Translations under genes and position numbers: made by a program | DNA from: Clostridia bacterium | GTDB taxonomy: Bacteria > Bacillota > Clostridia > Christensenellales > Aristaeellaceae | Length of the DNA stretch: 64,000 nucleotides | NCBI GenBank assembly: GCA_017470145.1 | Contig: JAFUFB010000006.1 | Location: 1 to 64,000 of the forward strand | Direction of reading: 5' to 3' | Notes under the pieces: model-generated | Database searches by the model: none | Seen by the model: the letters and a program-made list of their open reading frames with translations, nothing else | Told to the model about the DNA's origin: nothing | Part shown: positions 35,244 to 42,978 of the stretch, piece after piece | How positions within the stretch are numbered: the stretch's first letter is position 1 | Layout of the letters: every line of letters begins with the position of its first letter

Positions 35244-36893
35244 TCATTCCGCCCGGTCGGCGATGAAACTGGCATAATCGGCATACCCTCTGGCGATATA
35301 TTGTTCAGACTCGTACAGCACCATGCCACCATCCAGCCGCTGCGCCCAGGGCAGCTCTGCAATCTCGCTCTTTTGAAGAAGGACGAACATCCTTCCCGCT
35401 GGCGGCGCCTCATCGTGGGATTTTCTTTGCAGAACGCGATAGACCTCTCTCGGGTCCTCCTGCGCGGCCAGCTGGGTCATGGTTGGATGCCAGCTCCAAA
35501 CCTCCACCTGGCCATTCGAAAGCTCTGTCAGGATGCTTCCGTTCCAGAAGGTAGCAAAGCCTTCGCTGTAGTCCTCCGCCCTCAGGGTCTCCGCGATGGC
35601 CCAATATTCCGCGTTTGGATCCTCTTCCCGCCAGTTCCTGCAATAATTCAGGCCTCCCAGGGCGACCATTCCGCAGGTGCAGAATAACACCAGCCCCTTG
35701 AAAAAGCGATTCCAACGGACCATTTTGATGAAGAAGCAGATCATGGGAACAGACATGATCAACAGTTGCAGAGAATACCGCGGCGAGGATTGTATGTTCG
35801 TGAATGTATAAAACAGGATATACACCACCGCGGCGGCCACATAATAAACTGCCAGCAGAAAATACTTCAGGGCCATCGTGCGATCCGCTGTTTCGTCCTT
35901 CTGAATGCGAATAAAGTGAACAATGCCATATCCCGCGGAGATAAAGGTCATCACGATCCACAGGACCGCCGCCAGATTTCTGATAATGATGGAGGAAAAA
36001 ACAAACCCATCCTGATAGCCATGATTTCCCACCCAGCCGTTGATCAGCTCCGGCAACCACTCATAGTTAAAATAGATAAACCGAACATCTGAGAAGCTGT
36101 AATAGGTGTAGATATTGTGCAGCACCTTGTTTCCTACAAAATAGCTAAACGCTTCCACCATGCAGAACGCGGCGAGCCATCCCATGTACGGAAAATAAGA
36201 GTGACCCAGCTGGTTTTCCTCCTGCGCGGAGAGCAATGAAAGCACAACCGCCACCATGGCCAGAGGCAAACACAGAATTTGGAACTGCCGCGCCCCTTCC
36301 AGCCCTGCAAACAAAGCGATCAAGGCCGTCAAAAACAGCAGCACCGCCGTTCTCCATCTGGGAGAAGCAGCTCCCGCCACGGCTTTCCTTTGCCGGGCCC
36401 GTTCCCTGCCGTCGATATAGCGAAAGAGCACTGCCCAGGTTCCAAAGGAGAATAAAAAGTGCGGAATATAGGATCCAATCAGCGCGTAACGAAGATAGTT
36501 TTCACCAAAGGGGACGGCGAAAACCAGCGCCGAGCAAGAATACATCTCCGTAATCCCTGCCGCCTTGCAGAGGAGGAAATACACGGCCATCAACAGCAGA
36601 ATATGAATTGCGCAGGAGGCAAAGCGCACAATATGCCAGTTATCCGTGAGCCGGAATAGCAGCGAATTCACAATTTGCACATCCAGGATTCGAAGCTCAT
36701 TGCCATAAAACCAGTTCTTTGACAAAAGGCTGCGCTCCTCCGAAAGCAGCTTGCCCAGAACCAGCTCGCAGGCCTCGTCGGCGTCTATAAGCGTGTTAAT
36801 CTTGGCATACAAAAAGGTGAGGGTAGCTCCGAGGCATAAACACAACAGAACTCCCATCAGGGCCTGTATGATCACCTTGCTTCTTCTGCTCAT
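35244..36893 (-). CDS. polytopic membrane protein of unknown function (DUF6056-like)
   Basis: About 549 residues from the ATG at 36893, chosen for the upstream GGGAGCGGAACGGG and the immediate membrane anchor (SKVIIQALMGVLLCLCL). The frame is open to 37040, but that part overlaps the upstream gene. About 12 membrane spans; the first outer loop has acidic DADEACELVLGKLL and the C-terminus is a soluble outer domain of ~120 residues. The layout is GT-C-like and the context is surface polysaccharide. Specific function unknown. Confidence 0.7.
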   Translation of the reverse strand: MSRRSKVIIQALMGVLLCLCLGATLTFLYAKINTLIDADEACELVLGKLLSEERSLLSKNWFYGNELRILDVQIVNSLLFRLTDNWHIVRFASCAIHILLLMAVYFLLCKAAGITEMYSCSALVFAVPFGENYLRYALIGSYIPHFLFSFGTWAVLFRYIDGRERARQRKAVAGAASPRWRTAVLLFLTALIALFAGLEGARQFQILCLPLAMVAVVLSLLSAQEENQLGHSYFPYMGWLAAFCMVEAFSYFVGNKVLHNIYTYYSFSDVRFIYFNYEWLPELINGWVGNHGYQDGFVFSSIIIRNLAAVLWIVMTFISAGYGIVHFIRIQKDETADRTMALKYFLLAVYYVAAAVVYILFYTFTNIQSSPRYSLQLLIMSVPMICFFIKMVRWNRFFKGLVLFCTCGMVALGGLNYCRNWREEDPNAEYWAIAETLRAEDYSEGFATFWNGSILTELSNGQVEVWSWHPTMTQLAAQEDPREVYRVLQRKSHDEAPPAGRMFVLLQKSEIAELPWAQRLDGGMVLYESEQYIARGYADYASFIADRAE

Positions 36894-36969
36894 TCCCGTT
36901 CCGCTCCCAGTTTTTTTCTCTTCCCCAGCTATTTCTCCCCGCGCGCGGGCCCCAGATGGTACTCTGTCT

Positions 36970-38496
36970 TCATTCTTTCCGCCATTTTCTTCCCAACCAC
37001 AGCGTCCCTGCCCGAAGCCACTCCAGCAGGATTGCCCCATCCATAGCCAGCATCAGGAGAAGGGCGGGATAGAAGAAGCGTACCTCGAAGCCCACGATGA
37101 CGACCAGATAAGCGCCATAGCTGAACACAGCGGTCCAGAACAGCACCACGTACAGATGACGTTTTTCATTCTTTCGAACCCATTCGATCATCATCAGCAG
37201 CAGAGAGAGCAGGAACATCACCCAGGGCCGGCCCACCAGGAAGCTCATTTTTTCATTCATCCACAGGTAGGAGGCATAGAAAGCCCACCGCTGTCTGGAA
37301 TCGTTAAAGCCGTATTCCCCCATGCCCTCCCAGCGGTTATAATTATATTCCGAGTAATCCAGCGCCTTCGGCACGCCCAGGGCCCGCAGCACGAAATCCT
37401 TCTTCACCTGGAACCATGCTCCCGGTTTTTCCCGAATCAGCTGGAAATATTTCCGAATGGCTTTCCCGCTGGCGCCGGGGGCGGAAAGCTTGGCCGTATT
37501 GATGGCTTCTCCCCACATAAAATCGTTGGCGGAAACCTCGGTGCTGCTCTCCAGCAGCGCCTGCGTCGCGCCTTCTCCCCCGATTTCATCCAGATAATCC
37601 GCGTATTCCGCCTGGCTGTCCGCGTCCATGCGCTGAATGGTAGTGATCATCTCCCAGACAAACCCGGTGGTGCCATTGGATTGGCTCTGGACCCCAAAAG
37701 CCCATGGCACCAGCCAGACCAAGGCCAGCCCTGCCGCCATGGCGCAAAGGGGCAGCCATCGCTTTGCTTTTCCCTTTGTTTCTCGCCACAGCCAGACCAC
37801 CAGCACCGGCACCACCGTCAGAGCATTGGTCCGATATCCGAAGGCAACGAAGGCGCTAAGGGCGACCAGCAAGAATTCCACCGCCTGCTCCTTGCCCGTT
37901 TTCTCCTCCCCCGCGTCCCGAAAAAGCAGCAGGAGCCCAATGATCCCCACCAGGCTGCCGATATTCGCCTCATAATACACCGACACGCCATAGACCAGGG
38001 GGCACAGGGCAAACAGCAGTGTCTGGGCCCTCCGCCAGGCAGGATTCAAGGCCCGAATGAGCAGAAACACTGCCGCGAAAAAGGAAAAGGCCTGCACGAA
38101 GGTATAGACGCCCACATGGCCCGTCATCCCCAGGCTGGCTGCCAGGAAGAAGGAGGGAATCACGGTGAAGGCATTGCCTGTTTCCAGCACAAAGCGATGG
38201 CCCGTCAGGGTTTTCACCACGGCGTTTAGGACCGCGCTACCCGTCGCCACCCGGACGTAGGAATCCGAATACCAGATACCTGGATAGGAAATAAAGGTAC
38301 ACAAAAGCGCCAGCAAGCCGCTCCAGCACCAGACGCTCCGGTTCTCCCTCGCTTTTCTTCCATAATAGGTATCCTTCCAGGGATGCTTCCCCCTGCCGGC
38401 TTGCCTCATCCCCGCCTTCGCATCCTTTCTTTTCCCATCTTCTTCGGAAAAGGTTGATTCATTCAAATCGGCCAGCAAACGAATTGCTTGCTCCAT
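36970..38496 (-). CDS. polytopic GT-C-like membrane protein
   Basis: Up to 508 residues with about ten membrane spans. FISYPGIWYSDSYVRV resembles the loop motif of the 679-residue protein at 32319, and ANIGSLVGIIGLLLLFRD and GYRTNALTVVPVLVVWL follow. The first ~15 codons (MEQAIRLLADLNES) lie inside a copy of the dispersed repeat and lack a clear ribosome binding site. The true start may be the ATG at 38409, just before the charged segment that leads to the first span. It probably works as a glycosyltransferase on a surface polymer; not recognised further. Confidence 0.68.
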   Translation of the reverse strand: MEQAIRLLADLNESTFSEEDGKRKDAKAGMRQAGRGKHPWKDTYYGRKARENRSVWCWSGLLALLCTFISYPGIWYSDSYVRVATGSAVLNAVVKTLTGHRFVLETGNAFTVIPSFFLAASLGMTGHVGVYTFVQAFSFFAAVFLLIRALNPAWRRAQTLLFALCPLVYGVSVYYEANIGSLVGIIGLLLLFRDAGEEKTGKEQAVEFLLVALSAFVAFGYRTNALTVVPVLVVWLWRETKGKAKRWLPLCAMAAGLALVWLVPWAFGVQSQSNGTTGFVWEMITTIQRMDADSQAEYADYLDEIGGEGATQALLESSTEVSANDFMWGEAINTAKLSAPGASGKAIRKYFQLIREKPGAWFQVKKDFVLRALGVPKALDYSEYNYNRWEGMGEYGFNDSRQRWAFYASYLWMNEKMSFLVGRPWVMFLLSLLLMMIEWVRKNEKRHLYVVLFWTAVFSYGAYLVVIVGFEVRFFYPALLLMLAMDGAILLEWLRAGTLWLGRKWRKE

Positions 38497-38548
38497 TGAT
38501 TTGCCCGGATTTTATTGCTCCCCCGCGGCGCGGGGGAGCTTTCGTCCT
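38452..38548 (-). repeat. copy 2 of the ~97-bp intergenic repeat
   Basis: Minus orientation. The hairpin has perfect 11-bp arms GCTCCCCCGCG and CGCGGGGGAGC (38517-38539). The conserved tail contains CAAATCAATGGAGCAAGC and GAATGAATCAACC, matching copies at 12835-12931 and 41680-41776 without large gaps. The tail runs into the start of the open frame at 38496. Confidence 0.65.
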
Positions 38549-38553
38549 TTTCC

Positions 38554-40017
38554 TTAACCCTTCAGCTCATGATACAACTCCAGATACTGCCGGGCGGAAT
38601 GGGTCCAGGAAACATCCTTGTCCATATCCCGCTGCACCACGGCGTTCCACCGATCCCGATGCTGGAAATAGACCTCCCGGGCCCGGCGCACCGCGTCCAG
38701 CAGCAGATCCGCCTCATAGCGATCGAAGGTAAAGCCATTGCCTTCCCCGGTATATTCGTTATAGGGCTCCACCGTGTCCTTCAAGCCGCCGGTTTCCCGC
38801 ACGATGGGCACCGTGCCATATCGCATGGCGATCAGCTGGGTCAGGCCGCAGGGCTCGAACAGGCTGGGCACCAGCAGCGCGTCCACGCCGCCATAAATCT
38901 GATGGGACAGGCTCTCGTCGTACATGATGCAGGCGCTGACCTGGCCCTTGTGCACGCTTTCGAAATACCGGAAGGCATTTTCGTACCGGGGATCTCCCGT
39001 GCCCAGGACGATGATCTGCGTGTTTTCATCCAGCATCTGCTCAAACACCGCGTCCACCAGGTCCAGGCCCTTCTGATCCGTCAGCCGGGACACCAGGCCT
39101 AGCAGCAGCTTGCCCTCATCCTCCTGCAGGCCCAGCCGCCGCTGCAGCGCCCGCTTGTTTTCCCCTTTCCGGGAAAGGATCTCCTCCCGGCCATAGGAAA
39201 CTGGCAGCAGCTGATCCGCCTGGGGATCCCACTGCTCCACGTCGATGCCGTTGACGATGCCCCGCAGCTTCGCCCGGTGATACCACAGATGCCCATTCAG
39301 CCCCTCGCCGTAGAAATCCGTCTGAATCTCCTGAGCGTAGGTTTCGCTGACAGTGGTCACCCGATCTGCGTAGGCCAGGCCCCCCTTGAACATATTGGCC
39401 TCGTTATCGTTGACCAGGAACACATCATAGGTAAACAGATCATCCTGCAGCCCGGTCCAATATTTCAGATGCTCAATGCTGCAGATGCCCTGGAAGCGCA
39501 GGTTGTGAATGGTCAGCACGCTGCGGGCTGCTCCCACCGGCGTCAGGGCAAAGCGGGTCCGCAGATACACGGGCACCAGCGCGGCCTGCCAGTCATGGCA
39601 ATGGACCACATCCGGCGTCCATTCCAGGAAATTCAGCGCCGCCAGGGACGCCTTGGCGAAATAGCAGTATTTCGGAATATCCTCCCACAGCCCAGTATAA
39701 GGATTTCCCCAATCAAAGAACTCCTTGTTCTCGATAAAGTCGTAAACCACCCCGTCCTTCTCCAGCTCCATGACGCCCACGAAGAAGCTACGGCCATCCT
39801 GGGTCAGGTCCATCATGAAGGAGCCTTTCCAGACCATTTGCTCCTTATACTTGGCAGGGATGCAGCTATACAGGGGCAGAATCACCCGCACCTCCTGCCC
39901 CTCCCGCACCAGGGCCCGGGGCAACGCGTACATCACATCTCCCAAACCGCCGGTTTTCACAAAGGGATAACATTCTGATCCAATAAAAGCCACCCGGGTT
40001 TCTGTTCTCTCCGCCAT
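38554..40017 (-). CDS. glgA: glycogen synthase (ADP-glucose)
   Basis: GT5 glycogen synthase of 487 residues, which extends alpha-1,4-glucan from ADP-glucose. The ATG at 40017 is chosen for GAGGGAG 7 bases upstream and because the protein then opens VAFIGSECYPFVKTGGLGDV, the GlgA KTGGL signature. Also present are VHCHDWQAALVPVYLRT and the C-terminal SLFEPCGLTQLIAMRYGTVP with nucleotide-binding glutamate. It stands alone; no glgC, glgB or glgP is adjacent. Length is normal. Confidence 0.95.
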   Translation of the reverse strand: MAERTETRVAFIGSECYPFVKTGGLGDVMYALPRALVREGQEVRVILPLYSCIPAKYKEQMVWKGSFMMDLTQDGRSFFVGVMELEKDGVVYDFIENKEFFDWGNPYTGLWEDIPKYCYFAKASLAALNFLEWTPDVVHCHDWQAALVPVYLRTRFALTPVGAARSVLTIHNLRFQGICSIEHLKYWTGLQDDLFTYDVFLVNDNEANMFKGGLAYADRVTTVSETYAQEIQTDFYGEGLNGHLWYHRAKLRGIVNGIDVEQWDPQADQLLPVSYGREEILSRKGENKRALQRRLGLQEDEGKLLLGLVSRLTDQKGLDLVDAVFEQMLDENTQIIVLGTGDPRYENAFRYFESVHKGQVSACIMYDESLSHQIYGGVDALLVPSLFEPCGLTQLIAMRYGTVPIVRETGGLKDTVEPYNEYTGEGNGFTFDRYEADLLLDAVRRAREVYFQHRDRWNAVVQRDMDKDVSWTHSARQYLELYHELKG

Positions 40018-40069
40018 TTTGCTTCTCCCTCTTTTTCTCAGTCTGTTTTCACTGCCTATCGGCCCCTTC

Positions 40070-40099
40070 AATATACCATATCTTTCCCCGCTTTCACAA
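40070..40099 (-). promoter_or_regulatory. promoter of glgA
   Basis: On the minus strand TTGTGA (40099-40094), an 18-base spacer and TATATT (40075-40070), about 53 bases before the start. Confidence 0.45.
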
Positions 40100-40142
40100 G
40101 GCATATTTTTCGGCCTGGGCAGCCTCAAGCCCTTGGAAAATG

Positions 40143-40182
40143 AAAAAAGAGGACGCCAGCGGGGATGGTGACGCTGGCGTCC
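40143..40182 (-). terminator. intrinsic terminator after metY
   Basis: Perfect 11-bp arms GGACGCCAGCG (40151-40161) and CGCTGGCGTCC (40172-40182). Read on the minus strand it is followed by TCTTTTTTCATTTT. Confidence 0.9.
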
Positions 40183-40270
40183 AGGGATCAGGAAGGAGGT
40201 TCCGAAATCCTTTATCGCTGTTTTATTTGCCCAGGGGAGAGGAGTTCACTCCTTTCCCCGGGCGTCTCGA

Positions 40271-41575
40271 TCATTTCACCGCCGCAAAGGCAGCCTCCAG
40301 GGCGGCGATCAGGTCGTTCACATTCTCCGTGCCGATGGAGAGGCGAATGGTGTTGGGCTTGATGCCCTGATCCAGCAGCTCCTCCTCCGTCAGCTGGCTA
40401 TGGGTGGTGGTGAAGGGATGAATCACCAGGGACTTCACATCCGCTACGTTGGCCAGCAGGGAGAAGATGGCCAGATTGTCGATAAACTTCTTGGCGGTAT
40501 CGCTGTCACCCTTGATTTCGAAGGTAAAGATGCTGCCGCCGCCATTGGGGAAATACTTCTGATACAGGGCGTGGCTGGGCTCGGAGGGCAGGGCGGGATG
40601 ATGCACCGCCTCCACCTGGGGATGCTTACTGAGATAATCTACAATCTTCAGGGCGTTTTCCACATGCCGCTCCACCCGGAGGGACAGGGTCTCCAGCCCC
40701 TGCAGGAAGATGAAGGCATGGAAGGGAGACAGGGTCGCGCCCGTATCCCGCAGCAGGATGGCGCGGATATAGGTAGCAAAGGCCGCCGGACCCACCGCGT
40801 CATAGAAGGAGATGCCGTGATAGCTGGGGTTCGGCTCACTGATCCAGGGATACTTTCCGCTGGCATTCCAATCGAACTTGCCGCCCTCTACGATGACGCC
40901 ACCAATGGCCGTGCCATGGCCGCCGATGAATTTCGTGGCGGAATGAACCACGATGTCCGCGCCGTAATCAATGGGCCGCACCAGGTAAGGCGTGGCAAAG
41001 GTGGAATCCACCACCAGCGGGATGCCGTAGCGATGGGCGATCTCCGCCACCTTCTCGATGTCGATGATGTTGGAGTTGGGGTTGCCCAGGGTCTCAATAA
41101 AGATGGCCTTGGTGTTGGGCTGAATCGCTTCCTCGAAGCTGCCCTCCACATCCGGATCCACAAAGGTAGTCGTGATATTGTTGGTCAGGGGCAGGGTGTG
41201 CTCCAGCAGGTTGAAGGTACCACCATAGATGGTCTTGGAGGCAACGATATGCTCCCCCGCCTTGGCCAGGGCCTGGAAGGTATAGCTGATGGCCGCCGCG
41301 CCGGAGGCCACCGCCAGGGCGGCGCTGCCGTTTTCCAGGGCGGCGATGCGGGCCTCAAAGATCCCCTGGGTGGGGTTGGTCAGCCGGCCGTAGATGTTCC
41401 CCGCGTCCCGAAGACCGAAGCGATCCGCCGCGTGATCGCTGTTGTGGAAAACATAAGAGGTAGTCGCATAAATCGGCACAGCCCGGGCGTCGGTCACGGG
41501 ATCGGCCTGCTCCTGGCCGATGTGCAGCTGCTTGGTTTCGAAGGACCAGTTGGCGGAATTCTTAATATCTGACAT
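40271..41575 (-). CDS. metY: O-acetylhomoserine sulfhydrylase
   Basis: A 434-residue PLP enzyme of the Cys/Met-metabolism family that forms homocysteine from O-acetylhomoserine and sulfide. The PLP lysine is K215 in VVHSATKFIGGHG; the long form (about 430 residues) with ETLGNPNSNI and FNLLEHTLPL is typical of MetY rather than MetB/MetC. The ATG at 41575 follows AGGAGAT. The next gene upstream on this strand is an acetyl-type metA, so the two form an O-acetylhomoserine route to methionine. It has its own promoter and terminator. Confidence 0.94.
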   Translation of the reverse strand: MSDIKNSANWSFETKQLHIGQEQADPVTDARAVPIYATTSYVFHNSDHAADRFGLRDAGNIYGRLTNPTQGIFEARIAALENGSAALAVASGAAAISYTFQALAKAGEHIVASKTIYGGTFNLLEHTLPLTNNITTTFVDPDVEGSFEEAIQPNTKAIFIETLGNPNSNIIDIEKVAEIAHRYGIPLVVDSTFATPYLVRPIDYGADIVVHSATKFIGGHGTAIGGVIVEGGKFDWNASGKYPWISEPNPSYHGISFYDAVGPAAFATYIRAILLRDTGATLSPFHAFIFLQGLETLSLRVERHVENALKIVDYLSKHPQVEAVHHPALPSEPSHALYQKYFPNGGGSIFTFEIKGDSDTAKKFIDNLAIFSLLANVADVKSLVIHPFTTTHSQLTEEELLDQGIKPNTIRLSIGTENVNDLIAALEAAFAAVK

Positions 41576-41608
41576 GGTTGAAATCTCCTCTCGTTTTGGA
41601 ATGACCGC

Positions 41609-41638
41609 ATTGTATCGAAGAATGATAATTCTGTCCAA
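41609..41638 (-). promoter_or_regulatory. promoter of metY
   Basis: On the minus strand TTGGAC (41638-41633), an 18-base spacer and TACAAT (41614-41609), about 34 bases before the ATG. I found no SAM-riboswitch-like structure in the short leader. Confidence 0.6.
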
Positions 41639-41648
41639 TACATAAAAC

Positions 41649-41687
41649 AAATCAGGACCCATAGGATTTATCTATGAGTCCTGATTT
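41649..41687 (-). terminator. inverted repeat, probable terminator after metA
   Basis: Arms of 16 bases matching at 15 positions (AAATCAGGACCCATAG at 41649-41664; CTATGAGTCCTGATTT at 41672-41687), followed on the minus strand by TTTGTTTTAT. The second arm's first 13 bases recur exactly at 41784-41796. Confidence 0.6.
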
Positions 41688-41776
41688 ATTCAAAATCAGC
41701 GTAAAAGCATTTCACTTACTTCGTTGATTTACAAGAGTTTTCTCGCTCCCCCGCAACCCGGGGGAGCTTTCATCAG
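41680..41776 (-). repeat. copy 3 of the ~97-bp intergenic repeat
   Basis: Minus orientation, between metA and metY. It starts CTGATGAAAG; the hairpin arms GCTCCCCCG and CGGGGGAGC lie at 41745-41767. The tail contains TAAATCAACGAAGTAAG, GCTTTTACGCTGAT and AATAAATCAGG. It is most similar to copy 1. It sits between two direct copies of CTATGAGTCCTGA (41672-41684 and 41784-41796). Confidence 0.7.
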
Positions 41777-41800
41777 TGTTTCCCTATGAGTCCTGAAGCA

Positions 41801-42736
41801 TCAATCTGCAGTCACCACGCTGCCCACCTCATGCAGCAGGAAGGGGGTCTGCTGATACACCTCGTAATTCAGCCAATTGGAAAACAGCAGGTTGGCGTGG
41901 GCCTTCCACTGAAATTGGGGAATGCCGGCGGGCAGATCCCCCGGGAAGTAATGGACCGGCACGGCGGGGTGAATCCCCTTCGCCAGATCCCGGGTATATT
42001 CATTGGCCAGGGTGGCCCGGCTGTACTCCGGATGCCCCGTCACAAAGAGTCGGCGCTTCTCCCGGTCGTGCACCAGGTAAATGCCCGCCACGTCAGATTC
42101 CGCCAGAATATCCAGCTCCCGATGTCGCTGTACCTCCTCCTTCAGCAGCCCTGTGTAACGGGAATGAGGCGCGTGGAAAATGTCGTTAAAGCCCCGGGTC
42201 AGCGGCTCCTCCCGGAACAGGGTGCGATGGGAATAAACCCCGGACAGCTTGACAGGCAGAGGGTGCTTTTCAATGCCATAATGGTAATACAGCCCTGCCT
42301 GGGCGGACCAGCACAGATGCAGCGTAGCCGTCACATGGCTGTCCGCCCAATCCATCAGCTCCGTCAGCTCCTGCCAATAGTCCACCTCGGTAAAGGGCAA
42401 GGTCTCCACCGGCGCGCCGGTAATAATGAGGCCATCGAACCGCCGATCCTTCACGGAGGAGAAGGATCGATAGTATTTCTGCAGATAGTCCTCCGAGGTG
42501 TGCTTGTAAATATGGGAATCCAGCCGCAAAAAGGTGGGGCGCACCTGCAGCGGCGTGTTGGACAAGAGCCGCAGCAATTGCAGCTCCGTGTCCTCCTTAT
42601 TGGGCATAATATTTAATATCGCGACCTCTAATTCCCGGATATCCTGGGAGGCAGCCCGGGATTCATGCATCACAAAGATCTGCTCCGCTTCCAGCCGCTG
42701 CGATACAGGCATTTCATCGCTGATTCGAATCGGCAT
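41801..42736 (-). CDS. metA: homoserine O-acetyltransferase (MetA family)
   Basis: A 311-residue member of the MetA/HTS family that activates homoserine for methionine synthesis. Numbering matches E. coli MetA: acyl-cysteine C142 (HLCWSAQAG), H235 and E237 (TGHPEYS). Position 111 is Glu (TGAPVE), the residue associated with acetyl-CoA rather than succinyl-CoA use in this family. The neighbouring metY, which uses O-acetylhomoserine, agrees. AAGAGGTG precedes the ATG. A short ORF and a perfect promoter lie upstream. Confidence 0.94.
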   Translation of the reverse strand: MPIRISDEMPVSQRLEAEQIFVMHESRAASQDIRELEVAILNIMPNKEDTELQLLRLLSNTPLQVRPTFLRLDSHIYKHTSEDYLQKYYRSFSSVKDRRFDGLIITGAPVETLPFTEVDYWQELTELMDWADSHVTATLHLCWSAQAGLYYHYGIEKHPLPVKLSGVYSHRTLFREEPLTRGFNDIFHAPHSRYTGLLKEEVQRHRELDILAESDVAGIYLVHDREKRRLFVTGHPEYSRATLANEYTRDLAKGIHPAVPVHYFPGDLPAGIPQFQWKAHANLLFSNWLNYEVYQQTPFLLHEVGSVVTAD

Positions 42737-42815
42737 CTCTCTGCACCTCTTTCTTATTTTTTTATTCGATCAAAAGGCGCCGCGCCCTCTTGGATAAGAC
42801 AGGATCAACACGAGG

Positions 42816-42890
42816 TTACGCCCAGGCGCGGGCCACAGGATTCCGCTCCCCGGCCCACATCCGGCACCGCAACAAGGCGTTGCGAATCAT
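42816..42890 (-). CDS. candidate 24-residue leader peptide upstream of metA
   Basis: ATG at 42890 with AAGGGGGTGA directly upstream, and TAA at 42818-42816. The peptide begins MIRNALLRCRMW and ends RNPVARAWA; it is rich in Arg and has two Met. It lies ~30 bases downstream of a consensus promoter and ~80 bases before metA, the place of a leader peptide. It shows no run of Met codons. It may be a regulatory upstream ORF or a chance frame. Confidence 0.4.
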   Translation of the reverse strand: MIRNALLRCRMWAGERNPVARAWA

Positions 42891-42923
42891 GCGGCTCACC
42901 CCCTTCAAAATCAATGATTCAGC

Positions 42924-42952
42924 ATTGTAACCAGAATTTCCTACGGTGTCAA
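42924..42952 (-). promoter_or_regulatory. consensus promoter of metA
   Basis: On the minus strand a perfect TTGACA (42952-42947), a 17-base spacer and TACAAT (42929-42924). The metA ATG is ~185 bases downstream, so the mRNA has a long leader containing the short ORF at 42816-42890. Confidence 0.8.
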
Positions 42953-42978
42953 TAGGGAATTCCGACCGCCTGCCCTTC

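Noticed and set aside
36893..37040. Longer N-terminus for the DUF6056-like protein
   Set aside because: It would overlap the upstream gene by 71 bases and add a Gly/Arg-rich stretch without similarity to a membrane-protein start; 36893 has a ribosome binding site.
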